64,000 bases of DNA from Roseimicrobium gellanilyticum (GCF_003315205.1 NZ_QNRR01000002.1:908857-972856); one strand, 5' to 3'; positions 1 through 8,855 are shown, numbered from the stretch's first letter. A program made the numbers and translations. The notes: a model not told the origin generated them from the letters alone.

Positions 1-188
1 CAGTTCGGTGGCCGGTATGCCGTCTATGTAGCAAAAAACGTCAGCCGTGCGTAGACACGGAAGCACGTATTGCACCTGCGGCGCTTTGCGCTTTGCCCTC
101 ATCGTTGTGGTTCTTCCCGTCGGAAAACGGGGCTGCGGAAACAGCGAGCCACATCTATTGAATCACCTTAACGATGTCAACGCAAAAA

Positions 189-875
189 TTAATGGAGGCG
201 CAAAATGCCGCCGACCGAGACTTTCAAATGCTCCCACCATTCCTGCGCCTTATCTGGGTTGTTCATCACATACCTCGCAGCGCCCATGAAGACCGTGGCC
301 GCGACCGATTTCCAATTAAACTTGTTCAGGAGCTCGACCTGCTTTGCGAGATACTCGATTCGTCGTTGAAGCTCCTTTATTTGCTCTGCGGTCGCTTCAT
401 TCTCGGTAGCAACATGGTGTTGGAGGTCGGTTAATGCTTCACGCAATGCTCGCCTTTCTGCAGGAGACCAGTTTTCAAAATCCTCTGGATGCTCCCACAC
501 AGGGCTATCGTCTTCTTCCAGACTGACCCACTCGTCTTGAGCAGCCTGCTCTTCAGCAAATAGGCGAACATCCTCCAGAAAGTAAAAAAAATGCCGGGCA
601 ATGATGGATAGGTCGTACCCGTCGTTCTTATTGCCAAAGACCTTTTCCGCTTTGTCTATAATTGGGAATTCCGGAGCGAACGACGTGCGCTCACAGTCAA
701 ACAGGTAGAAGTTCAGCGGATTATCCAGAACTTTAAAATAGAGCGGCGAGTCCCGGTATCTCCACAAGCTGTGGGTAATCTTCCGTTCCACCTTGCTTGA
801 GTACTTGAAGTCCGCGAGGTCAAATCCGGCGTTTCGAATCCACCCAGCAACTTGGTTTTTTTGCGTTACAAGCAT
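189..875 (-). CDS. Hypothetical protein, 228 aa
   Basis: No family is recognised. The predicted protein is soluble and acidic in its middle (several E/D runs around residues 115-135). A likely coiled-coil or helical stretch follows (about residues 145-190, rich in E, Q, L and K). The C-terminal half has a TVFMGAARYVM-like amphipathic helix. The N-terminus (MLVTQKNQVAGWI) is compatible with a real start, but no clear Shine-Dalgarno is visible. The coding strand is richer in A/T than the genes to the right, which hints at transferred or accessory DNA. A strong intrinsic-terminator-like hairpin lies about 15 bases upstream of the start, so it either has its own weak promoter or the hairpin acts as an attenuator. 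Confidence 0.6.
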   Translation of the reverse strand: MLVTQKNQVAGWIRNAGFDLADFKYSSKVERKITHSLWRYRDSPLYFKVLDNPLNFYLFDCERTSFAPEFPIIDKAEKVFGNKNDGYDLSIIARHFFYFLEDVRLFAEEQAAQDEWVSLEEDDSPVWEHPEDFENWSPAERRALREALTDLQHHVATENEATAEQIKELQRRIEYLAKQVELLNKFNWKSVAATVFMGAARYVMNNPDKAQEWWEHLKVSVGGILRLH

Positions 876-889
876 AGAACAAGAAAGCT

Positions 890-923
890 AAAAAAAACCC
901 GTCGTTGTTTCCGCAACGACGGG
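890..923 (-). terminator. Rho-independent terminator-like hairpin
   Basis: On the minus strand a 10-bp perfect stem (CCCGTCGTTG pairing with CAACGACGGG, arms 898-907 and 914-923) is followed by a run of about eight T. It points away from the SNF2 gene and sits just upstream of the 189-875 reading frame. It could end transcription coming from the helicase side, or attenuate the downstream gene. Confidence 0.7.
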
Positions 924-1289
924 CGGGGTCAAAGACTCCTAGCTGCTGATGAGGGCAAGCTGGAATACAGTTAGGGGTTAGACCCGCGATTATCAAGACC
1001 TAATTGAATCAATTCTTATTTCATATTACATACATTGTAACAAGTTATTAAACGGTTGGCTGGACGCCTAGAGGGCACGCTTCTGCCCTCGTTTTGAGCG
1101 AATTCGTGCGATTTCGCTGCAAGCCGATTCCTGACCGCCGAGGCTCGGCGGACTACTTTCCTGACTCGCCAAGGGACTCGCGAGCTACGTTGGATGACGC
1201 AACTCGCGGTGCTTCCCTCATGGCAATTTCCTCTGCGTTCTCTGCGCCATCTGCGGTTGGCAGATGGCACCGAGCGCGGGTCTGTCGGG
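924..1289. other. Intergenic gap with small hairpins and a dispersed-repeat fragment
   Basis: No convincing gene is seen. Two short perfect hairpins are visible: GAGGGCA/TGCCCTC (1071-1090) and CCGCCGA/TCGGCGG (1135-1151). Positions 1226-1259 read as a CTCTGCG/TTCTCTGCG-type short-period sequence that resembles the inverted-repeat arms at 23609-23776. The segment around 970-1070 is AT-rich. The gap looks like accumulated non-coding repeat debris downstream of the helicase gene. Confidence 0.5.
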
Positions 1290-4200
1290 CTACGCCAGCA
1301 GCTCGTCCAGTTCCTCGTCGGTGACGCCGGCGAAGATGGCGGCGTCATCTTCCAAGGCCATGTCCATGACGGCGCGTTTCTTCTGCTGGAGAGCCAGGAT
1401 CTTCTCCTCGACGGTGCCGCGGCAGACCAGACGGTAGGCCGTGACGGGCCTCCCCTGCCCGATACGGTGGGCACGGTCGATGGCCTGGGCTTCCACGGCG
1501 GGATTCCACCAGGGGTCGACGAGGACGACCTCGTCGGCGGCGGTGAGGTTCAGGCCGTAGCCGCCGGCCTTGAGGGAGATGAAGAAGAGCTTCTTGTTCG
1601 GGTCGGTCTGGAAGCTGGCGACCTGGGCGGGTCGATCGGTGCTGGAGCCGTCGAGGTAGCAATGCGGGATGCCCTCGGCCTCAGCGTGACTCTTCAACAG
1701 CTTCAGCATGCCTACGAATTGGCTGAAAATGAGGGTCTTGTGACCGCCTTCGATGGACTCCTGAAGGAGTTCTTCGTAAACGGGCAGCTTTCCGGAGGAA
1801 AGGTTCGGGGCCTTGGGCTTGGCTGTGGCAGCGGATTTCTTGGCCTTACCTCCCTTGGTGGCGGGTGCCTCTACGACTTCCGCGGGCGCGGCGGCAGCTG
1901 CTCCCGCCTTGGGCACAGCCTTGATGCCCAACAAACTGAGATCATTGCACACCTGTCGAAGCCTCAGCAGCACCGTGAACATGGTCATGCGACTGCCTCC
2001 CTGGCCGGAGCGCTGGCGGGCGACGCGGATTTCCTCGCGGCCTTCCTCGAGGAGGCGGTGGTAGACGGTGCTCTGGGCGGCAGTGAGCTCGCACCAGAGG
2101 ACTTTTTCAATCTTCTCGGGCAGGTCCTTGGCCACCTCCCGCTTCGTCCGGCGCAGGATGTGCGGGCGGATGAGGCGGCGGAGGCGCTCCATGATGACGG
2201 CCGAGGGCGACTTGGTGCTGCCGGATTCGGTGGACTCGGCCGTGGGGGCCGAGGGGCCGAAGGCAGCACCGGCGCCAGCACGGCTACGCATGGGCGTGTA
2301 GGTCGGAGCGGCGTTCCCAGACTCGGCGGCAGCGGCCTTGGCCAGGGGCTTCACGAAGCGCTCGTTGAAGTCGTCGTAGATGGGCAGGTAGCCGGGCAGG
2401 GTGAAGGAGAAGATGGACCAGAGGTCCTTCACCGAGTTCTCCACCGGGGTACCGGTGAGGGAGAATCGGGACGCGGCATCGAGCTGCCGGACGGCACGGG
2501 CAGACTCCGTCTCCGGATTCCGGATGTAGCTGGCTTCATCCAGTACGATGGCGGCGAACCGGATGTCCCGGTAGTAGTCCAAGTCACGCTGGATGAGCGC
2601 GTAAGAGGTGAATATCACGTCGAACTCGGCAAGCTTCCTCAGGGCGGCGAAGCGCTTCGAGTCGTGGGAAATGTGCGTCTTCAGCTCCGGCGTAAAGCGG
2701 GCGGCCTCGTCTGACCAGTTCCCCAGGAGCGAGGTCGGGCAAACGACCACGGCGGGTCCGAGCGTGGGGTCACCTGCACGAGCGGCGAGGATGAGCTTCA
2801 GCAGGGCAAGGGTTTGGACCGTCTTACCGAGACCCATTTCATCCGCCAGGAGCCCCCCACCGCCGGACCGGCTGTGGCGCTCCAGCCAGCGGACTCCCTC
2901 GAGCTGGTAGGGTCGCAGCATCTCCCCGAAGCGGCCGAGACGGCTGCGGATGACGCCTTCCTCAAGGAACGGCACCGGGTCCAGCAGTACTGGGCTGCCC
3001 GCCGGCAGGAAGGCCTCCAGCGCCTCCACCTGGCGGCTGCGGATGGCCACATGGTTCCCGCCAGTGAAGCGGGTATTCACATCCTGCAGGGTGGATTCCA
3101 GCTCCTCGCAGCTGTCCACGTCAATGAGGTAGCGTTTGCCATCGCGGCCCTGGTAGTCGCGCTTGCCACTGCGGATGAGGCGCAGGACGTCCTGCCGCGG
3201 TATGTGGAATCCGTCCGAGGCCTCGTAGGCCACCTCAAGGGACAGCCAGTCCTGGCTGGTGCTGGCACCGAGAGGCGCCGGGCCGGAGGCGGTCTGGGTC
3301 GGTGCGAGCGGTTTCCGCGGGACCTTGATGTGTGGTCGGATGATTTCGAAATTGCTGATGAGGTTCCGGAACCCGTCAGCCTCGGTCACTTCGAACCGTC
3401 GGCGGAGCTTTTGGAGATCTGATGAGAGGAAATGTAAAACCTCACGCTCACCCTTCATCTCAAAATGATTGGGCACATTTGTTGCCAGAAATCCCGTGGA
3501 TTGAAACTGGCGCTGGAGACCAAATTCGACTGGGAAGTTTCTGGTGTAAAATACCAGTGTGTTTTGCTGGTCCTGAATGGGATAGGTCGCGTCGGAAGGC
3601 GGAGGCGTTTCTTGTGGGGAAACTCCAGCATGCCGGGAGGCGTCATAGTGCGGGTGCAGCAGGGACACTTGGGCCGTGAGCTGGCGCTGGGAGCCATCCA
3701 AGCGGCACTGGAAACGTGGGTTGGCGGGTATAAGGCGGATATTCTCCGCGCTGTCCGGACCTGGCGGGAGCTCGAAAAGCTCGGAGATCGCCGTCAGGTG
3801 GCTGGCGACCCAGGCGATAGGCTGCCGGACCGGAGCACCGGTAATGAGTGTGCTCCACATGGGCCGCAGGGCCTCAGGGACATGCGGTACAGCTTGGAGT
3901 GCATTCGCCCCCGAGTCGTAGAGCCAGAGCGTTTCGCCGAGTGTTAGCAGTGTGTGACCAGCGTCAGAAAGCTGGAACACAACGAATTGTCTCAACTTAT
4001 CAACTTCAGAATGGAGAATCCAGCGTGCCGCACTGGAAATGATTAACTTATCTTTATTGATGCTTAAGACATCCGAAGTTTTTGCCGTGGAGGCTACCGT
4101 CGCTGGCTTGTTGACCCCTGCCCCACTGGGCAAGGTCGGGTGCACATCCGGGTGGTCGATGAGAGCCTCCAGCAGGTCGCTGAGGTCATCGGCCGGAAGG

Positions 4201-4835
4201 CGCAGGTGCTGGGGCGCGGTCTGCCCAAGAGGCAACTGATGATCGTGCAGCCACTTCGCAACGGGAAGATCGCGAGGTCCGTCCGCGTCCGGATTGAACT
4301 GGATGGTCACCGGCACGGACGCGGTCTTGGACCCCGTGAGCTGGGTGAAGTGCGGCGTGGAAATGTGGACCGTGTAAGTCCCAGCGGGTACGTCCTCCTC
4401 GCTCAACTCGGGTCGAGCTGGCTTGGCGGGTTCGGCGGGAGCGGCTGCTCCCGGAGCCCGGCTGCCGGGTGATGTGCCGGTGGCCGGCGAGAGCCCGGGC
4501 ACCGAACCAGCAGCCCCCCCCTGCCCTGCGGCTGCCACAGGCTCGGGCCTTTTCCCCACCAGATGAGGGCTGATAATGGACAATGCCACGGCAATGGCGT
4601 GGCTGCAGATGAGACCACGGCGGGCGTCATTGCACCCGCACTTCGCCTCTGTCCGCATGCCGCCCGCAGCCACCAGGGTGGCGCGGAGAGCCCGCTGGCC
4701 GAGGCCCACGTCTCCTTTGAAAATGATGCCGTCCCGCGTCGCATTGGCCACCTGGCCTGTGCGCACGTATTCCCTGGCCGCTTTCATTGCCTGCCAGCCA
4801 CCGATGTCTCCTAACCACTTTTCCGTTACCTCCAT
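1290..4835 (-). CDS. SWIM zinc-finger plus SNF2/RapA-type DEAD-like helicase
   Basis: Predicted ATP-driven DNA translocase/remodeller of the SNF2 superfamily, 1181 aa from the ATG at 4835. That start is preferred because the open frame further upstream runs into the divergent ParA gene and has poor amino-acid character. A SWIM zinc-binding motif (CGC...CSH) lies at about residues 66-80. A long middle region follows. The helicase core starts near residue 655 with DEMGLGKT, then a DEAS-type DExx box and the LTGTPVENS motif. The C-terminal lobe shows LIFSQF, SLKAGGYGLNL and DPWWNPAVEAQAIDRAHRIGQ, all hallmarks of SNF2 proteins. SWIM-SNF2 fusions are known in bacteria, but their physiological role is poorly defined. 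The gene is divergent from a ParA ATPase with only about 70 bp between starts. Confidence 0.93.
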   Translation of the reverse strand: MEVTEKWLGDIGGWQAMKAAREYVRTGQVANATRDGIIFKGDVGLGQRALRATLVAAGGMRTEAKCGCNDARRGLICSHAIAVALSIISPHLVGKRPEPVAAAGQGGAAGSVPGLSPATGTSPGSRAPGAAAPAEPAKPARPELSEEDVPAGTYTVHISTPHFTQLTGSKTASVPVTIQFNPDADGPRDLPVAKWLHDHQLPLGQTAPQHLRLPADDLSDLLEALIDHPDVHPTLPSGAGVNKPATVASTAKTSDVLSINKDKLIISSAARWILHSEVDKLRQFVVFQLSDAGHTLLTLGETLWLYDSGANALQAVPHVPEALRPMWSTLITGAPVRQPIAWVASHLTAISELFELPPGPDSAENIRLIPANPRFQCRLDGSQRQLTAQVSLLHPHYDASRHAGVSPQETPPPSDATYPIQDQQNTLVFYTRNFPVEFGLQRQFQSTGFLATNVPNHFEMKGEREVLHFLSSDLQKLRRRFEVTEADGFRNLISNFEIIRPHIKVPRKPLAPTQTASGPAPLGASTSQDWLSLEVAYEASDGFHIPRQDVLRLIRSGKRDYQGRDGKRYLIDVDSCEELESTLQDVNTRFTGGNHVAIRSRQVEALEAFLPAGSPVLLDPVPFLEEGVIRSRLGRFGEMLRPYQLEGVRWLERHSRSGGGGLLADEMGLGKTVQTLALLKLILAARAGDPTLGPAVVVCPTSLLGNWSDEAARFTPELKTHISHDSKRFAALRKLAEFDVIFTSYALIQRDLDYYRDIRFAAIVLDEASYIRNPETESARAVRQLDAASRFSLTGTPVENSVKDLWSIFSFTLPGYLPIYDDFNERFVKPLAKAAAAESGNAAPTYTPMRSRAGAGAAFGPSAPTAESTESGSTKSPSAVIMERLRRLIRPHILRRTKREVAKDLPEKIEKVLWCELTAAQSTVYHRLLEEGREEIRVARQRSGQGGSRMTMFTVLLRLRQVCNDLSLLGIKAVPKAGAAAAAPAEVVEAPATKGGKAKKSAATAKPKAPNLSSGKLPVYEELLQESIEGGHKTLIFSQFVGMLKLLKSHAEAEGIPHCYLDGSSTDRPAQVASFQTDPNKKLFFISLKAGGYGLNLTAADEVVLVDPWWNPAVEAQAIDRAHRIGQGRPVTAYRLVCRGTVEEKILALQQKKRAVMDMALEDDAAIFAGVTDEELDELLA

Positions 4836-4903
4836 GGGGATTTGTCTTGCCGTGAAGGTGGATTGTGGTGGAATGCCCCGCTTGTGCAAGCTGAAGCTGC
4901 CGT

Positions 4904-5698
4904 ATGAGGATTGTTGCGATTGCGAACCAAAAGGGAGGCGTGGGAAAAACAACCACGGCGCTGAATCTGTCCGCGTGTCTCGCGGCGAAGGGATGCCGGG
5001 TGCTGTTGATTGATCTGGACCCACAGGCGAATGCCACGAGCGGCTTGGGCATCGCCCAGGAAGAGGAAGGCAGCCTGTATCCGTGCCTGGTCGGTGACGC
5101 CCAGCCACAGTCCGTGATCCGCAGCACACGCCTGCCGAATCTCTCCATCATCCGCAGCCATCAGGAGCTGGCGGGCTGCGAAGTGGAGCTGGCCCAGACC
5201 GGCCACCACCTCACCCGCCTGCGGGATGTGCTGCACCCGCTGCGGTACACAGGCCACTTCGACTATGTGATCATGGACTGCCCGCCCTCCCTGGGCGTGC
5301 TGATGACCGGGGCGCTGGCCGCGGCGGATGAACTGCTGGTGCCCATCCAGTGTGAGTACTTCGGGCTGGAGGGTCTTTCCAAGATTGTGCAGATCGTGCA
5401 ACAAATCCGCGAGAGCGGGGCGAACCCAAACCTGGCGCTCGAGGGCATCGTGATGACGATGTTCGACTCGCGTATGAATCTCTCCCAGCAGGTGGTGAAT
5501 GACGTGCGCGGCTACTTCGAAGGCGTGGTCTATCAAACCATCATCCCGCGGACCATCCGCCTGGGCGAGGCCCCGAGCTTCGGCAAGGCGATCATCGAGT
5601 ACGATCCCTCCGGCAAGGGCGCCCAGGCGTACACGTCGCTGGCGGAGGAATTTCTCGCAAGGCATGGCGCGCCGGCAGCGGTGGCGAGCGCGGCGTAG
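4904..5698 (+). CDS. ParA/Soj-family ATPase, orphan
   Basis: A 264-aa member of the ParA/MinD P-loop family used for chromosome, plasmid or cargo positioning. The deviant Walker A motif KGGVGKTTT is at residues 10-18, the LIDLDPQANAT segment at about 35-45, and Walker B-like VIMDCPPSLG near 120. Its length is normal for chromosomal Soj. No parB or parS-like gene follows, so it is an orphan here; a role in chromosome segregation or in positioning another cargo cannot be separated. The ATG at 4904 starts directly at the conserved beta-strand, so it is secure. Confidence 0.92.
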   Translation: MRIVAIANQKGGVGKTTTALNLSACLAAKGCRVLLIDLDPQANATSGLGIAQEEEGSLYPCLVGDAQPQSVIRSTRLPNLSIIRSHQELAGCEVELAQTGHHLTRLRDVLHPLRYTGHFDYVIMDCPPSLGVLMTGALAAADELLVPIQCEYFGLEGLSKIVQIVQQIRESGANPNLALEGIVMTMFDSRMNLSQQVVNDVRGYFEGVVYQTIIPRTIRLGEAPSFGKAIIEYDPSGKGAQAYTSLAEEFLARHGAPAAVASAA

Positions 5699-5739
5699 TT
5701 TCCGGTGAGTGGTGCGGCGGTGGTTCTTGTGAGAATGCG

Positions 5740-6138
5740 ATGCTCTGGACATTCACGGCCAAAGAACTTTCGGCAGGCCACTACTACAGTGAGGCAAGGC
5801 GGTACGATGGCAGGAGCCTTTCCCGCGATGGTGGTGAAGATGCCATTGGCGAGACGATACAGGAGGCTTACATGGCTGAGCTGGCCCTGGGCACGCATGA
5901 GTTCGAGGCGTCCTATGACGTCACCAGGAGCTTTCTCTGGAAATGGAGCGCCAGGCGGAATACCGAGAACCCGAACTCGTGGGTCGTAACCGGACCGCTG
6001 GACAAATGCGTGATCTACAACGCAGAGACCATGCTGCTGAGAGTCGCGCTATGCGCAGACGTAAGCACCTGGCAGGGTCGGATAGCGGAACTGGCAAAAC
6101 CCAACTGTGGTTACTTCCATGAGCTCGTCAGGCTCTAA
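5740..6138 (+). CDS. Hypothetical protein, 132 aa
   Basis: No family is recognised. The amino-acid composition looks coding (for example FEASYDVTRSFLWKW and NSWVVTGPLDKC), with no membrane segment or signal peptide. The stop overlaps the start region of the next reading frame, suggesting the two are cotranscribed. The ribosome-binding site is weak. Confidence 0.6.
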   Translation: MLWTFTAKELSAGHYYSEARRYDGRSLSRDGGEDAIGETIQEAYMAELALGTHEFEASYDVTRSFLWKWSARRNTENPNSWVVTGPLDKCVIYNAETMLLRVALCADVSTWQGRIAELAKPNCGYFHELVRL

Positions 6139-6634
6139 CTGTGACGACGAAAGGTCCATGGCCGGGGAACTTCTCGCTCAACTGCTGAAGGATCAGGGTT
6201 GCGGTCCGGGACAGGTCATCGGTGCGGAGACGCGCAGCCGCAGCATGGACTACCGGGAACGCGGAGAGGATATCCCCCTCATCATCCTGCCCAAGGCCAG
6301 GGGTGAAGTGGTCCAGCAGTTTCGCGACGTGGCCCTACAGAGGTGTCGATTGGAAAAAGCCTTCGGCAATCTGGACAGCCTGGAGTTAGACATTCAGGAG
6401 TAGGAAGCCATCCAGGATTGCTTCGCCAATCCCGCAGAGGGATGGGAAACATTTCGCAGCCGTTTTCCCCAGTCAAAGGGACTCGTGCAGGCGAGCTGCC
6501 CGGCATTCACCCCCGACTTCAGCCAGGCGATGATCGAGTACACGGTCATGGGTCCATTTGGGGAATGTTGCCTCTATCAGAGGGAAGATGACCAATGGAG
6601 ATTGGTGGAAAAGAAATGCCTCTGGATAGCATGA
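6107..6634 (+). pseudogene. Hypothetical protein gene split by an in-frame TAG
   Basis: From GTG 6107 or ATG 6119 a frame runs to TAG at 6401-6403. The same frame then continues without a stop for 76 further codons to TGA at 6632-6634. The part after the TAG reads like normal protein (GWETFRSRFPQ, FTPDFSQAMIEYTVMGPFGE, DDQWRLVEKK), so the original product was probably about 171 aa. The TAG is one base from TGG, CAG or GAG. Either the gene is broken or the first 98 residues function alone. The family is unknown. The final TGA overlaps an ATG at 6631 inside the next gene. Confidence 0.6.
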
Positions 6635-7074
6635 GCGGTAACACGACCACCCACCCCGCCCTTTCCATTGTTGCCCCTGCGGGTGACTGGATTCGCACGG
6701 GCAAAAAGCCGCTGGAGATTCGGCGCTGGCAGCCGGAGGAGCTTCCACTACGGGACCTAGTGATTGTGCAGAATAGCATCCAGCTGGGTGGCGATGGACC
6801 TGCCGAAGATCCCAACGGCATGGCCGTGGCGATCGTGGATGTGGAGTCGGTTGCAGCGTGGCGGGAGGATGAGATCGAGCCTGCCTGTGCGACCTACTGG
6901 GAACCGGGCTGGCTGGCGTGGCCGTTGGTGAATGTGCGGCCCATCACGCCACCCATTCCCTGCCCTGCCCGCTTGAGGATTTATTCGGTGGAATTGCCAT
7001 TGCGTGGCGAGGTGATGCAGGCTACGCCCTCTCCCAAAACGAGCCATGAATCCCAGGACCCAGGAGTTGATTGA
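6595..7074 (+). CDS. ASCH-domain-like protein
   Basis: The product (159 aa from ATG 6595) has the look of an ASCH/PUA-like RNA-binding fold: an early LSIVAPAGDWIRTGKK segment, then IRRWQPEELPLRDLVIVQ, then AVAIVDVESV, the order typical of ASCH proteins. Members of this superfamily are linked to RNA binding, coactivator functions or nucleoside hydrolysis; the specific role is unknown. The start at 6595 has an AGGGAAG ribosome-binding site seven bases upstream. ATG codons at 6616 and 6631 are alternatives, and the last would overlap the previous stop as ATGA. The C-terminus overlaps the next gene by 29 bases. Confidence 0.65.
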   Translation: MEIGGKEMPLDSMSGNTTTHPALSIVAPAGDWIRTGKKPLEIRRWQPEELPLRDLVIVQNSIQLGGDGPAEDPNGMAVAIVDVESVAAWREDEIEPACATYWEPGWLAWPLVNVRPITPPIPCPARLRIYSVELPLRGEVMQATPSPKTSHESQDPGVD

Positions 7075-7453
7075 TATCGCACGTCCGCTGGTCCGGAACC
7101 TCACCTTGGGACGTTCCGATTTCTCTGCGGCCACCGTGGCCTCTGCGATTCGCACTTCGAGCGGGAATGTCTACACGGGCGTGTGCATCCACCTGAGTTG
7201 CGGCCTCGGCTTCTGTGCGGAGCATGCGGCGGCGGCGGAGATGATCAAGGCGGGCGAGACGCGCATCGAGACCATTGTGGCGGTCGCGGAGGATTGCATC
7301 CTTTCGCCGTGTGGCCGGTGCCGGGAGTTTCTCATCCAGGTTGACCCGGCAAATGCGGAGGCCAATGTGGTGCTGGAGGGTGGTCGCGAGGTGAAGCTCG
7401 GCGATTTGCTCCCCCACCATTGGCTGGTATCTGGCACTGAGGTTACCTCCTGA
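7046..7453 (+). CDS. Cytidine deaminase-like zinc enzyme
   Basis: Predicted zinc-dependent deaminase of the CDA fold (135 aa, normal for the homotetrameric cytidine deaminase/blasticidin-S deaminase group). The zinc motifs are visible: FCAEHAA (C-A-E) at about residues 57-63 and SPCGRC at about 87-92. Substrate-binding TGVCIHLSCG precedes the first motif. It most likely deaminates a pyrimidine nucleoside or related compound; the divergent sequence leaves the exact substrate open. It lies in a same-strand series with the ASCH protein and a P-loop kinase. Confidence 0.85.
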   Translation: MNPRTQELIDIARPLVRNLTLGRSDFSAATVASAIRTSSGNVYTGVCIHLSCGLGFCAEHAAAAEMIKAGETRIETIVAVAEDCILSPCGRCREFLIQVDPANAEANVVLEGGREVKLGDLLPHHWLVSGTEVTS

Positions 7454-7463
7454 TCTGAGACAC

Positions 7464-8027
7464 ATGACCTCCCCCACCCGCATCCACATCACCGGCGCTT
7501 CAGGCTCGGGATGCACCACGCTTGGGCGGACACTGGCAGAACGGCTGGGCGTGCCGCTGCTGGATACGGATGACTATTTCTGGCACGCGACGGTGCCTCT
7601 GTTTCAGAAGAAGCGGGACCGGGAGGAGCGGAATGCCGGCTTGAAGCGTGATATGGCCCTCCACGCGCAGTGCGTCATTTCCGGCTCGGTCATGATGTGG
7701 GACTCGGAGCTCGATGACGCTTTTGATCTGGTCGTCTTCCTCCACGTGCCGGATGAGGTGCGCATGGCCCGGCTCATCGCACGGGAGACGGAGCGCTTCG
7801 GCACGCCGGACGCTGAATTCATCGCTTGGGCGGCGACGTATGAGACGGCGGACACCACCACCCGCAGCCTCGCGCTGCATCGGGAGTGGCTGGCGCAGCG
7901 GACGTGTGATATCCTGCCAATTACAGGCAACTACACCATAGAGGCAAACGTGGCGCGAATACTCTGTCACCTGGGAGAACCATCGTCTTCGTCTACACCG
8001 CCATGCCCTACCTTCAGCTCGACGTAA
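7464..8027 (+). CDS. P-loop adenylate-kinase-like protein with atypical Walker A
   Basis: A 187-aa nucleotide kinase-like protein. The N-terminal glycine-rich loop GASGSGCTT (residues 11-19) lacks the canonical lysine, which is replaced by cysteine. DTDDYFW follows, as in shikimate/adenylate kinase-like proteins that bind an acceptor near residues 35-40. Related proteins that read GASGSGTTT also lack this lysine, so the change is a family trait rather than decay. The substrate is unknown. The last 25 bases overlap the tautomerase-like gene. Confidence 0.8.
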   Translation: MTSPTRIHITGASGSGCTTLGRTLAERLGVPLLDTDDYFWHATVPLFQKKRDREERNAGLKRDMALHAQCVISGSVMMWDSELDDAFDLVVFLHVPDEVRMARLIARETERFGTPDAEFIAWAATYETADTTTRSLALHREWLAQRTCDILPITGNYTIEANVARILCHLGEPSSSSTPPCPTFSST

Positions 8028-8410
8028 ACGGCCGCCATGCGGTGCACAACAAGCGGCAGCTCGCGCAGCGCCTCTGTGAAACCTACGCCCGCCTCATGCA
8101 GGTGGATATCCGCCGCGTGAGCGTGGCCATCCGTGAATCCGGCGAAGGAAGCCTGTGGCGCATCGTTGAAGGTGAGCCGGTGCCCGTATCCGTGCTCATG
8201 TGCGACATTCGCCGTGGCCGCTCGGCTGAACAGCGTATGGAGGTGGCCAAGGCTCTGTGCCAGGACTGCTGTGAGGTCCTGGGCTTGCATGAGGATCGGC
8301 TGAATGTGGAATTCACCCAGCACACGGGAGATGAGATGTATCATCCCACCTTGGGAGGTTTCAGCCCGGAGTGGAGCGAGGAAGAGGTCGGTGCGACGGT
8401 GGGGCAGTGA
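8003..8410 (+). CDS. Tautomerase/MIF-fold protein
   Basis: The 135-aa product begins M-P-Y, providing the N-terminal proline that is the catalytic base in the 4-oxalocrotonate tautomerase superfamily. The pattern of two beta-alpha-beta halves (LQLDVNGRHAV... and VPVSVLMCDIRRG...) fits a fused-repeat tautomerase. It probably acts on small enol/keto acids in the cytosol; the substrate is unknown. The start codon is fixed by the need for Pro2. It overlaps the end of the P-loop gene, suggesting translational coupling. Confidence 0.8.
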   Translation: MPYLQLDVNGRHAVHNKRQLAQRLCETYARLMQVDIRRVSVAIRESGEGSLWRIVEGEPVPVSVLMCDIRRGRSAEQRMEVAKALCQDCCEVLGLHEDRLNVEFTQHTGDEMYHPTLGGFSPEWSEEEVGATVGQ

Positions 8411-8440
8411 GGGGACGGTGTGTGGTGAGACGCGTGACGC

Positions 8441-8734
8441 TCACGGTTGCTCGTGTGTGAAATTGTAACCCCACTCCAAGTACCACTGCTGATACCTGCG
8501 GAGTAGCAGCTTCAGGGGAGGAATGTTGGTCGCTGCCCAATCGTAAGGATGCGAACCTTGGGTGAGCCATGGAGGAATACCTTCGCGTTCAGAGAGTCGA
8601 TCTGGACCGCTGGAGAACATGGGAGGTCTATAAAACAACCCCCGAAGGGCCGGAATGGCCAGCGTGTAAATCATGAGCACAGCAAGGGCCGCGACAATCC
8701 ACAAGGTGAGGGAACCTCTCTTGCGTGGCGACAT
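8441..8734 (-). CDS. Small membrane protein, paralogous family member A
   Basis: A 97-aa protein with a single N-terminal membrane segment (LWIVAALAVLMIYTLAIPAL). The tail contains PPWL, HPYDWA, NIPPL and YQQWYL. The same order of motifs, W-L, PY-x-W, TPL and Y-x-x-W, occurs in the proteins at 17470, 18633 and 21577. The function is unknown; the topology suggests a short membrane anchor with an aromatic extracytoplasmic or cytoplasmic tail. It is transcribed against both neighbours. A TTG at 8767 is an alternative start. Confidence 0.65.
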   Translation of the reverse strand: MSPRKRGSLTLWIVAALAVLMIYTLAIPALRGLFYRPPMFSSGPDRLSEREGIPPWLTQGSHPYDWAATNIPPLKLLLRRYQQWYLEWGYNFTHEQP

Positions 8735-8855
8735 GCTGGCAATGTAGGGGTAGCATCTGAATTGCAAGCTGCTTCGAAAGCTCTGAGCGGGAGAACGCTT
8801 TTCTGCCTCTTGATTTCATCTAAAAGGTGACGATGGGATAGCTTCTCGGAGAGCC

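Noticed and set aside
940-970. CTGATGAG, the hammerhead ribozyme core, in the gap left of the helicase gene
   Set aside because: No GAAA partner with a convincing stem II and no cleavage-site stems were found.
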